In this document: positions 37,201 to 55,063 of the stretch, piece by piece
How positions within the stretch are numbered: position 1 is the first letter of the stretch
Layout: each line of letters starts with the position of its first letter
DNA from: Lineus longissimus
Lineage: Eukaryota > Nemertea > Pilidiophora > Heteronemertea > Lineidae
DNA: 64,000 bases
Direction: 5' to 3'
Assembly (NCBI RefSeq): GCF_910592395.1
Contig: NC_088310.1
Coordinates: forward strand, 24,941,491 to 25,005,490
Made by a program: the position numbers and the translations under genes
Notes under the pieces: generated by a model
What the model was told of the DNA's origin: nothing
Database searches by the model: none
Seen by the model: only the letters and a program-made list of their open reading frames with translations

Positions 37201-37485
37201 GGATGAGACCTTGTAACACATCTCATTCCAATGATATTGCATGAGATGTAGGCAACGTGCCCAATGTTAAGCGATGTGCAAGTGCAGGCAGCAAAGCCTT
37301 GATTATGAGTCCAACACTGAATCAATCAAACAATGACAAACACGATAGTCTTCTTGTCTGAGCAGTGCAGGACACGTTCTAGGTCTGATGGATGCAGGAC
37401 ACGTTCTAGGTCAGATGGTTTGTTTGCCGAGTAAACAAAACAAAACAGAAGCAAAAGGAGACTGCCATTCTACCAGAATAAACTG
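34257..37485. other. Intergenic region between the convergent FERM gene and RCE1
   Basis: No exon could be supported on either strand. The longest open frame (36147-36476) has no recognisable domain and ends at an AATAAA. A 27-bp unit starting TGCAGGACACGTTCTAGGTC is duplicated in tandem at 37366-37392 and 37393-37418. Confidence 0.5.
37366..37418 (+). repeat. 27-bp tandem duplication
   Basis: Two adjacent copies start with TGCAGGACACGTTCTAGGTC and differ at a single position within the shared part. They lie just beyond the likely polyadenylation site of RCE1. Confidence 0.9.
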
Positions 37486-37491
37486 TTTATT
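37486..37491 (-). other. Polyadenylation signal of RCE1
   Basis: TTTATT on the plus strand reads AATAAA on the minus strand, about 390 bp after the RCE1 stop codon. The plus-strand sequence just below it gives no better signal. Confidence 0.55.
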
Positions 37492-37880
37492 ATCCTTTTT
37501 TATAAGTACCCTACCAACATATACAAAAACACTTTAAGTGTTCACACTTACTTAACTACATTCTCAATTTTTCTATACAACTAAATATCTCAAATAAATA
37601 TCACAAGTAAATATCTAAAGACAACAAGTAAGATAAAGGGGTCATTGTAGCCCCCTTTTCCATTCACCAAAGATTCTTAACTTTCTTAACTAACTGAGAT
37701 ATGGGGAGCTGCGACAAGACAAATGCTACTTTTCTTCACTGTTACTTGGGCCTTCATGTTCACACTGGGCATGCGTTTCCAGGCGCGAGATCCGGTCAAC
37801 GCAGTTGGAGGTTGTTTCTCTCCTTTGAACTGTATTGAGATCTTTTTCAAACAAGTAACTGAAAATGATGCTGACATGTC

Positions 37881-40856
37881 CTATATATCCAGTGAGTAGA
37901 TATGATTGCTGTATAAACTGGGTTCTGTAATGCGGCGGACAGAGATAACCCAACCAACAAGTCCTAGAGTAAAGGCAGCCATGAGGAAAAGTCTTGTCTG
38001 TAATCTCTTGTACGATAAAACGGCTCCAAAGTTGGGGAATCCCATGTGGTTGCAAAAGGCATGAACAATGACTGGTGCTGCCAAGTGCCCTGAAATCATA
38101 AAGAAAGTTAGGCTTATGACTAACACACATTTCAGGTATTTTAGAATAGGGAATGTGTACAATAAAACACACTGTACTATATCACGTCAAATACTTTCAA
38201 CCAGATTAAGATCACTCTCGCCATTGTTTAGATCAGCAACAGACACAATCCTTGCCCTCTTTGTAGTCATAAATGCTCTGGGGTAAAGACAATTACACAA
38301 ATAATATCAAAGTCTAAGTGACTCACCTGTTTGAACAAACAGATACCCTGAGTATATTCCAAATAGAGTTGTATATACGAACTGGAACACTGAAGAAATA
38401 AACAGAAAGTCAATAGCAGTAACAACACATAAAACATGTACATCCACTGTAAATAGTCTGAACTTGACATTGCTCACATGAATCGTGGTACATCGTAACT
38501 AAGCAAGTCAGTGAAGCCAAAAAGTACAAGGAGGACGAGCAGGGGTTTCTCAGGATTAAACCACAACAAAGAGTTCTCTACACTTTCCATGACTTAATTT
38601 GAGCCACAAAACCACGATAACTATCGGAAATAGATAAAATATACTTACAGCAAACGAACAAAGCATCTTGGAACTGCGTTCCTTGTTTTACCATTTCATA
38701 CACATGATGTAAATGAGCTGAAACCACAAGTAAGCAGTGTTAATCATTTAATGCACAGTTACAAAATTGTTGTAGTGGAGAATGGTTTGTTCTGGGAACT
38801 ACTTTTAGACAACTATAAAAGCCAGTAAATACACCTAATAAACCACATAGTCATGGGTGTACCCCAAGAGACAAAATTATTTTATCTTACCTACTCCAAA
38901 CAGGAGTGGACACATAAATATAGCTCTCGTGGCACCAAGACTTGGGACTAACAATGGCAGCATGCAGGCACGGAAGATGAATTCCTCTGAGAAGGGGGCC
39001 TGAAAAATAGATTGGAAATGGATAATTCAGTCAGAAATAAGCCCCATCTTGACTTTACTTCTTAAAATCTGAAGGAACAAGGTTCACACATGCTGCAACC
39101 AGCCTCAATGTGAGTGTGATATTTTTAATTAGCACCTCATGTCAAAAACGAATATCGAATATTAATCATGAGCAGAGGAGGAGCATGCTAATGACCTTAA
39201 TTGTGTGTACATGGGTTTGAGAAAGACAGTGATTAAAGACTATAACTCACCACAACATGATTTCTTAGCCAGTAGATGTCTCGGAGGCTTGCCCACCAAA
39301 ACCTTGGATCTGGAAAAAAGAACTGCACTAACAAAGTCGGTCATAATTGCCCGTCATCTTGTAAGAACGACCAGTATTTTTCCTTACATATTTTTACATG
39401 TCATCAGTTCAATTTCGAAACAGGTGTAAAAGACAATGCAAAATTCAGCTGCTTTAGAAGAGATAAGAAAGGTAGACAAAAAGATCATGACAAAGCAAAA
39501 CCATTCCATGTAAGACTAAAGTTATTGGTTTATTTCTGCTTCTCAAAGCCAATGGCATGTATCCAACTAACGAGGAGCGAGCAACAACTTGTACCCTAAT
39601 TTCCTTTAAACAAATTTTTGATATATTTTTTTCAAAAACTTACCAACGAAAACATATATTATACCCTCCACATACTGAAGAACTACTGGGCCAAGGAACA
39701 AGACCTGGAAACAAACAAACATACATACTATTACTAAACACATACACATTTGAATCAATCGATAAAGAACCTTATAATGCAAGCATCAGCATCTTACCGA
39801 ACATCCATCTTCCAACCAAAAGATGTTGGAGGAGAAACAAGAAGATTTCAAGATTGCAAAACTGTCTTTGAGTCTTAAATTCCATTCGAATCGTCCTACC
39901 ATTGCATGGCTAATAGAAGCATGAAGATTAGATGAGTACTTCCAATTTCTCACTCATACTTACAAAGGTTAGAACAAATGGAAGAACAGAGGCGGGAATT
40001 ATCCCAGAAATTCTAATTCCTAACCACTCCCATAATGTGCGTGCCTGTAAAACAAAATTCTGAGTTAGTAAATACAAGATTTTTAAGGTATAGTGAATAA
40101 ACCTCAACTACGGTACATAACAAATACAAGTACTATAACCTGGGTTACTTATCTATGCACATGGATACAAAATCGGGGAACTTCTGCAGATATGATAGTG
40201 GTGTTGATTTAAGTCCTCAAAGGAGTATACTGCTGTCACTTACATCCGGTGCATCGGAGTTTGAGGAAAAAATCCAAAGAAATGGAGGAGCAAGGAGGCA
40301 GACAATGGATACACTAAGAAAGCGTCTCTTTATGGTGTCTGGATTATCTCTGAAATGACAAAGAAAGGTTCCAATCCACAAAAATGACATGTTGAAAGCA
40401 CTATTCATTCTATAGGCTAGTAAGACTACTCCTATGGCTACGCAAGGTATGTTGGCTGCTTTAGTTTGGCGTTGATCGGGAGTCAGATGAACTGGGAGTG
40501 CATGGGATAGGGATCTGGAGTTGGGGGTGTAGGGTTGGGGGGGGGGGGGGGTGTTCAGGTGTGTCTGAATATCAGTAGGATTCAATTTGGTTCAAAATCA
40601 GAGCCTTTTCGATTTAATGATGATAATAAGGACGGCCATGTATTGTAAAATCAAAATCTGAAAATGGATGCAGTAGTTTCTCATCCGACAATAGGTTTCA
40701 TACACAATTCCAATGTTTTCAACATCAAAGAGAGTTAAAATGTTAATACCGATCGGCAGACGTCTTCCATATATATAAACTGCCAACATAAACAATGGCT
40801 AAAAAGAGTGAAAGAAGGAATGCGGGGGGAAATCCGAGTTGAAATTCGATTGCCAT
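37881..40856 (-). CDS. RCE1: CAAX prenyl endopeptidase RCE1
   Basis: Nine exons on the minus strand: 40856-40750, 40349-40244, 40044-39964, 39704-39644, 39309-39251, 38999-38891, 38717-38649, 38389-38327, 38089-37881. They total 864 nt (287 residues), all GT-AG with matching phases. RCE1 is an ER integral membrane protease that removes the last three residues from prenylated CAAX proteins such as Ras. Family landmarks are [20 protein letters not shown], the catalytic Glu-Glu-xxx-Arg block [12 protein letters not shown] (E143, E144, R148), AHLHH (H176-H179) and the His/Asn motif [10 protein letters not shown] (H228, N232). These match the glutamate intramembrane protease fold. Several hydrophobic segments are visible. 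It is shorter than the human protein (about 329) mainly at the N-terminus. A minus-strand polyadenylation signal (TTTATT on plus) lies at 37486-37491. It is divergent to MTHFD1. Confidence 0.96.
40537..40551. repeat. G15 homopolymer in RCE1 intron 1
   Basis: Fifteen consecutive G residues lie in the first intron of RCE1. They are C-rich in the sense strand of that gene and add to a long pyrimidine-rich stretch. Length is prone to sequencing error and allele variation. Confidence 0.85.
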
Positions 40857-41028
40857 TTTTTAATTTTTCTTCTCCCCACCATCACGTTGTTACGTCGTTT
40901 TCCCTTTTCCACCATTGCCGCAAAAAGCTCTGCCGAAGACAAGGCTTTCCCCGAAGTTTATAAATTGAAACGACAACAACTATCCTTCTCCCGGCAATTT
41001 TTGCCCCAGACATCAATAAAAACTCGAT
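40857..41028. promoter_or_regulatory. Shared head-to-head promoter of RCE1 and MTHFD1
   Basis: Only 172 bp separate the RCE1 ATG (minus) from the MTHFD1 ATG (plus), so both 5'UTRs and core promoters must fit here. There is a TATA-like TATAAA at 40959-40964 oriented towards MTHFD1. ATGGC-type sequence at the RCE1 start resembles a YY1 site. CpG dinucleotides are locally more frequent than in the flanks. A bidirectional promoter is inferred from the geometry. Confidence 0.7.
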
Positions 41029-49777
<8,749 letters not shown>

Positions 49778-50238
49778 ACGACCCACTTGTGCCAGTTGGA
49801 CTTTAAAATACCATATCAGAATAATTATGCCCCCCGACGTCTGAAGAGAGATGGGGGCATAATGTTTTCACCCTGGCTGTCCATTTGTCTGTCTGTCTGT
49901 CTGTCTTGGTATTTATGATGAATTTCATTTCTGATTGTGTCCAGATGATATGTATAGAAGTTCTCTTTACTGTTGCAGATTAATCCTCTCCTCAGTATTA
50001 AGTCTCAGAATTCATTCATTACTGTATTATTGTTTACTCATGAAGAAAGTCATAAATTGCATTTAGGCTTATGTTAGTGATGATAGAAATGATAAAGATT
50101 TGTCGATTTAAGGTGAACTTCTTGTTATCATGAAGTAAACACTGTAATATGTATTTGATTTCATATCATATCATGAAAAGTTATTTGAAAAAAAATAAAT
50201 TTCTTGATCTATGATGCAGTACTTTGTTCTTCAATAAA
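49778..50238 (+). other. 3'UTR of MTHFD1
   Basis: Two AATAAA signals, 50194-50199 and 50233-50238, follow the stop codon by 420-460 bp. Either can end the transcript. Confidence 0.7.
49824..49907 (+). repeat. GGGGGCAT hairpin element followed by a (GTCT)n tract
   Basis: ATTATGCCCCC (49824-49834) pairs perfectly with GGGGGCATAAT (49853-49863) around an 18-base loop. About 20 bp later a GTCT microsatellite runs 49886-49906. The arrangement of hairpin plus GTC-type repeat mirrors the element at 13497-14525. It lies in the 3'UTR of MTHFD1. Confidence 0.7.
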
Positions 50239-50837
50239 CCGTTGGCCATCAGAATTGACTCAGTGAATTGTTCCTGTATAATAGTGATGGGTGATGAATT
50301 GTCTCCAGTATTTTCATTTAAGCTTTGTTGACATTATTGAGTGTCTCCTTACCATCAGTGGTAAGGTTGTGCCTTTGTCTTCAATGAAGATAATCTGATT
50401 GGTCAGGATAATGAAGATGAATGTTGCTGAATTGGCTGTGACTTGTTCCAAACTGAATAAGGAGTTTGGCTTGGTTTCCAGGGCATCGGTAGGTTGGGTC
50501 CACATGTGTCTGTCGGCTTGTCCCTTCATGCCAGTTATTTTTTATAGGACAATACGATGCTGCTACCTACCGCCAGTAATTAAAACTGACTAAAATTAAG
50601 GACTACAATGCTGGTCGTTTCGCTTCATGACCATTTCGCCCCCAGTCGTTTCGCTCCAAATCGAAGTTTCGTTCCAAGTCGTAGTTGTTTCGTTCCTTGG
50701 GACTTGGGGATAGTTCGGAAGCTAGGCAAGTGGGTTAATGGAGAAATCCCGGGGTACTTTTCAGCCACGACCCGATGGGAATTGACCATCTGCAATGGCA
50801 TGAAACCGTATGAAATTATTGGCAACAGTAATCATGG

Positions 50838-51655
50838 TGACTTCCTCATCTCTCTCATCATGTTGTCAACACGGTGGAGCAGCCAGGACTGATTCGGCCT
50901 GGCTGTGACTGTCTCATCTCTCTCACCATAATTATTGTCAACACGGTGGAGCAGCCAGAACTGATTCGGCCTGGCTGTGACTGTCTCATCTCTCTCGCCA
51001 TATTAACAACTAGACAGTGCGGCGAAGATTGATGTGGCCTGGCTGTGACTGTCTCATCACTCGCATCATGTTGTCAGTACGGTAGAGCAGCCAGGATTGA
51101 TTCGGCCTGGCTGTGACTTCCTCACCTCTCTCATCATGTTGTCAGCACGGTGGAGCAGCCAGGATTGATTCGGCCTGGCTGCGACTTCCTCATCTCTCTC
51201 ATCATGTTGTCAACACGGTGGAGCAGCCAGGACTGATTCGGCCTGGCTGTGACTTCCTCATCTCTCTCACCATGTTGACAACTTGGCAGAGCAGCCAAGA
51301 CTAATTTGGCCTGGCTGTGACTGTCTCATCTCTCTCACCATATTAACAACTAGGCAGTGCGGCGAAGACTGATGCCGCCTGGCTGTGACTGTCTCATCTC
51401 TCTCACCATATAGACAACTTGGCAGAGCAGCCAAGACTGATTTGGCCTGGCTGTGACTGTCTCTCATCTCTCTCACCATGTAGACAACTTGGCAGAGCAG
51501 CCGAGACTGATTTGGCCTGGCTGTGATTGTCTCATCTCTCTCGCCATATTAACAACTAGGCAGTGCGGTGAAGATTGATGCGGCCTGGCTGTGACTGTCT
51601 CATCACTCTCATCATGTTGTCAACACGGTGGAGCAGCCAGGACTGATTCGGCCTG
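50838..51655. repeat. 68-bp minisatellite, about twelve copies
   Basis: Units starting GATTCGGCCTGGCTGTGACT lie at 50891, 50963, 51031, 51099, 51167, 51235, 51303, 51371, 51439, 51509, 51577 and 51645 (last partial), with a partial unit before the first. The period is 68 bp except for a 72- and a 70-bp unit. Two or three sub-types, differing in their second half (CAACACGGTGGAGCAGCC, AACTTGGCAGAGCAGCC and AACTAGGCAGTGCGGCG), are interspersed. Open frames through it are repeat artefacts. It lies between MTHFD1 and the knottin-like gene. At 50628-50700 a degenerate CGTTTCGCTCC repeat precedes it. Confidence 0.95.
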
Positions 51656-52130
51656 GTCACCTATCCACGCACCTGCCGCTGTTCTCGCAAGGTCAGAGGT
51701 TTACAGTCATCAGTATCTGTCTGACCGTTTTTATCTTTGTAACAATCCGGGATGTCACACTTGTTAGCTGCAACATTTGGCTATTTTCACATGTTCATCG
51801 TCTGTCAGGGAGGTCCTCGAAGTGAAAATTCACGCGGCTTTTGTCATGTCTAGCGTGTGGCATTTAGGCCCTATAGTTGATCACTAGTTCTCATTATCTT
51901 TTTTGTCTGATGATTTAATTTGCCTGTGAGACGTTTTGAAACATGATGCTGCATCATTTTGAGCTCTAATGGCATTGACGTGTCGAATAACGGAATTCCC
52001 ACGAACCTGCCACTGATCACGCTTCCCGCTCACAGCCCGTAGGTTCCCACATCACACATAGGTCATTTGGCTGGACACTAAAAGCACGATGTTGGAGGAG
52101 ATGGTGGGTCATTGGCGGTTCATCAACAGT

Positions 52131-52137
52131 TATATAA
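52131..52137 (+). promoter_or_regulatory. TATA box of the knottin-like gene
   Basis: TATATAA lies 138 bp upstream of the ATG at 52269. Transcription from about 52160 would make that ATG the first in the mRNA and would exclude the in-frame ATG at 52089. Confidence 0.6.
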
Positions 52138-52268
52138 CGGGAACAAAATCAAATACGGCTCTATTTATTTTGCCGAGCCGTTTCACCAGGATCATTTTGC
52201 CTGAAGCTCGCAAGCTAGGAAGAACGATTGGGACCGCAGCCAGAATTCAGCCAATTAACAACGAAACG

Positions 52269-53380
52269 ATGAAGTCTCTGTTGCTTTGTTTGATCATCTG
52301 CTTGGTTGTGGTGGAGATTTCATCGGCTGTTATTGGACACGACAAGATTATGACCACACGATCAAAACGTGAGAAATCTTAGAAATTCTGTTGGTAGGCT
52401 TACTTCTCTTGGTGCATTCCCGAAGTGTACGTTCGGGTTCTGAAGGATTTAAAAGTAGCAGCAACATCAGTAACCATTCTGATTAAAACCTCTTGTAATA
52501 CTGATTCTTCCTGGTTTATGAACCACCCTGGGGTAGCTTTAAATGAACGCTGATCCACAAAATGCAACTCTGAAATATTTTGTGATTCAATTTTCAGGTT
52601 CAAATGTTATCTACAGAATAACGCGACCTGGACGAACACACAAGGGAAAGTAAGTGATTTACATGTACATGATGTAGGCATGCGTTTAACTTCGTTTCCC
52701 CACGACTTGACAAGTCAAGGTATCTGCCCCAGGACAATATATTGTCCTAGCACAATGTCTTTCAATAGTCAAAGTAACTGCTCACTGATCCGTGGTCCCG
52801 TCCACTTGCTCCTCAGTGACAATAGCTTATGTCCACATAGTCAAAGTAATTGCTCCCTGCTCCATGCATGGTCCCGTCCACTTACTCATCAGTGACAATG
52901 TCTGATGCCCTCATAGTTAAAAGGAACTGTCCCTGCTCCACATAATGGTCCCCGCTTGCTCATCATACAGGCACAATTTATTCAAAAGTTCCACGGGCTA
53001 ATTAACTGTTACCCTGTTCCATATACTAGTACATGTAGCTAGTGGTTCCATACTACTTACTATATAGTAGCTCGCAGTCAAGGTAACTGCTACGCTGCTC
53101 CATATACGGCCATCAGCCCTCACAGTCTGAGCTATAAAACGAGTATAATATTGTATTGAGTAGTTCACTGTCAGTGGAGGTAAGGCTTTGGAGAAGACAT
53201 CATCGCAGATGAAGTTTCTATAGTTGCTACTTTCTGCTGATTTGTTTATTTCTCGTACTTTTCAGTCGTATCTGCCGGAAAGAGGGCCAGACATGCAGCA
53301 CATGGCCCGGTGGTAACTGCTGTGGTGATCAGAATCTTTACTGCGCATTCATCACATGCAAGAAATGGAAACATGGCTGA
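52269..53380 (+). CDS. Secreted six-cysteine knottin-like peptide precursor
   Basis: Three exons: 52269-52368, 52598-52649, 53266-53380. They total 267 nt (88 residues), with GT-AG borders and phases 1 and 2. Exon 1 encodes a typical signal peptide: a Lys near the start, then a long Leu/Ile/Val core ending at a small-residue site near residue 20. A short propeptide ends in a furin-type R-S-K-R site that straddles the first intron. Exon 2 gives a basic spacer and exon 3 the whole cysteine domain, with spacing C-x6-C-x7-CC-x6-C-x4-C and a Lys-rich end with a C-terminal Gly. The CC doublet and six cysteines fit an inhibitor-cystine-knot fold. I do not recognise the family: hormone, antimicrobial, protease inhibitor or toxin-like roles are all open. 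The upstream in-frame ATG at 52089 is rejected because it would bury the signal peptide. AATAAA follows at 53605. Confidence 0.8.
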
Positions 53381-53610
53381 CGATGAGAAAATACAAATTC
53401 AAATTTGTGAGGCATTTTACAAAACTACACATCGTCTTCTTTGGTACTGATTCGACATGTTCGTAGACGAGGAAAAGTTTTGGCGAATACCAAACCTAGT
53501 TCAATCTCAAACCTATAGGCAGTGTGTAGTCTCAAAACAGATTAATCAGGTTGTGAAATATAATGTGAATGTCATGTGCTTTTTATTGGGTGTCGTGTTG
53601 TTTGAATAAA
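53381..53610 (+). other. 3'UTR and polyadenylation signal of the knottin-like gene
   Basis: AATAAA at 53605-53610 lies about 225 bp after the stop codon. No coding content is seen between. Confidence 0.7.
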
Positions 53611-54960
53611 ATATCTTAAAAGTATAGATGTGGGTCGTAAAATTCATTCTGGTGATCTTTGGCATTCAGAACAAACACATCGGAATGCTTGCCTAAATTC
53701 AATATCCCATATCTACAACGCAATCCGCGGTTGACTATAGCAAAAACAACGATTCGATGGAAATAGCTTTTATGCTTTGTTTTATGCGAACCGATGAGGA
53801 ATGATGATCTGAAGTCGTTTAATTTGACGAACGTGTTGTTGTTGAAGCGAAAGGGATAATAGAGGAGTTGATTATATACACATGTACATATATATATTAC
53901 CGTTAGTTCCCTTACCGTCAACGTCGCCGGAGACGGTTGCCACGATTGTTCACATCAACTATGTTATATTATGCTCAAAATCAGTTAATGAAAATAAAGA
54001 TTAGGGTAATATTAACCGAACAAGCGCGAAGGAAGTGTAAGTGATTTTGTCTGATTCTGGTTACTAGACTCAAAATGGATTTAAGTGTTTCAGAATGCAA
54101 ACCATGGGCAGAAAACATCACAGAAACATAATTTCCTAAATCTTTTCACAATTTGGTCGTGGTGGTTTGCCAATGAAGACATCAAGGAAACCAATCTGCT
54201 CTGTTGGGCCTTAGCGCCGAACCACGTAGATCTCATGGCCCAAAGCCCCTCTTTGAGCTGGTTATCGGTGTCTCATTGACTTCATGAAAGAACTACGCCA
54301 TCGCCATTTTCAGGGCAAGGTAGGAACTGAAAAGACCGTGAAAGACCGTTTGGTCCGATAACCAGCTCAAAGAGGGGGGGATTTGGGCCACGTAGATCTA
54401 CGTGGTTCGGCGCTGAAGGTGTTAATTACTGCAGTTGAGTCGACGCAGGCTGATTACTCTTCAACTCATTCGTCCTTTCGGATAATAAGAAATCATTATT
54501 ATTGTTATAATGGACTTTGTCCGAGACTTTGACCTCTCGATCGGAATCTTCTAACTATCAATAAACAAACTAATGTCTTGAACTCCGTCTATTTCTAGTT
54601 ACTATTAATCCCAAGTGTCAAATGCCATAATACTGATATCACTTATTAAAAACTGTTTGTATGGGCAATATCTGGCCGAAGAAGGGACAGTGTGACAAAA
54701 CATCAGGACGATGGCTCCAAGTATACTCCATCATTTTCAGAAAATAATTTGTTTCTTGTTATTCAAATAGACATCTAAAGCGAAATGTTCTTGACACTCC
54801 ACCAATGTCCCATGTCTTTAATCCTCAAAATCCACAAATTACCAACGTAATCAACAGCTATAGATTTGTGATTATTGTTAGCTAAGTCTTCGGTATAATG
54901 CCGTTATCATTCTTTCGTCATCATTGTGCCGATGTCGGCCGGGCAGGATCAATGTCACAA
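53611..54960. other. Intergenic region with one long inverted repeat
   Basis: No exon could be supported. The minus-strand open frame 53616-53921 has no domain I recognise. The main feature is the inverted repeat at 54209-54419. Confidence 0.5.
54209..54419. mobile_element. Long inverted repeat, ~60-bp arms (MITE-like)
   Basis: The arm 54209-54268 (containing GCGCCGAACCACGTAGATCT and TCTTTGAGCTGGTTATCGG) is matched in reverse complement by 54355-54419. About 55 of 60 positions agree and there are short indels. The 86-bp spacer contains a doubled AAAGACCGT. The transcript would form a long stable hairpin. No TIR-TSD pair typical of one superfamily was identified. Confidence 0.75.
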
Positions 54961-54988
54961 TATCTTCATGACATTAGGATTTTAAGGG

Positions 54989-54998
54989 GATAAAAGAC
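54989..54998 (+). promoter_or_regulatory. TATA-like box upstream of the CUB/EGF gene
   Basis: GGATAAAAGA lies about 70 bp before the proposed start ATG at 55064, a position suited to a core promoter. Weak evidence. Confidence 0.35.
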
Positions 54999-55063
54999 TG
55001 TGAATATAATGATACATGTTGGACAAACTTGTTACCACAGACTTAGACTAAGAGCTTGAAGGA

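Noticed and set aside
50838-51655. CRISPR-like array
   Set aside because: Repeats are directly adjacent without unique spacers, in an animal genome; it is a minisatellite.
52089-52268. In-frame N-terminal extension of the knottin-like precursor
   Set aside because: It lies across the TATA box and would place 60 residues before a clear signal peptide. The ATG at 52269 is preferred.
53616-53921. Minus-strand 101-codon open frame as a gene
   Set aside because: No recognisable domain, no splice partners, and it overlaps the end of the knottin-like gene's 3' region.
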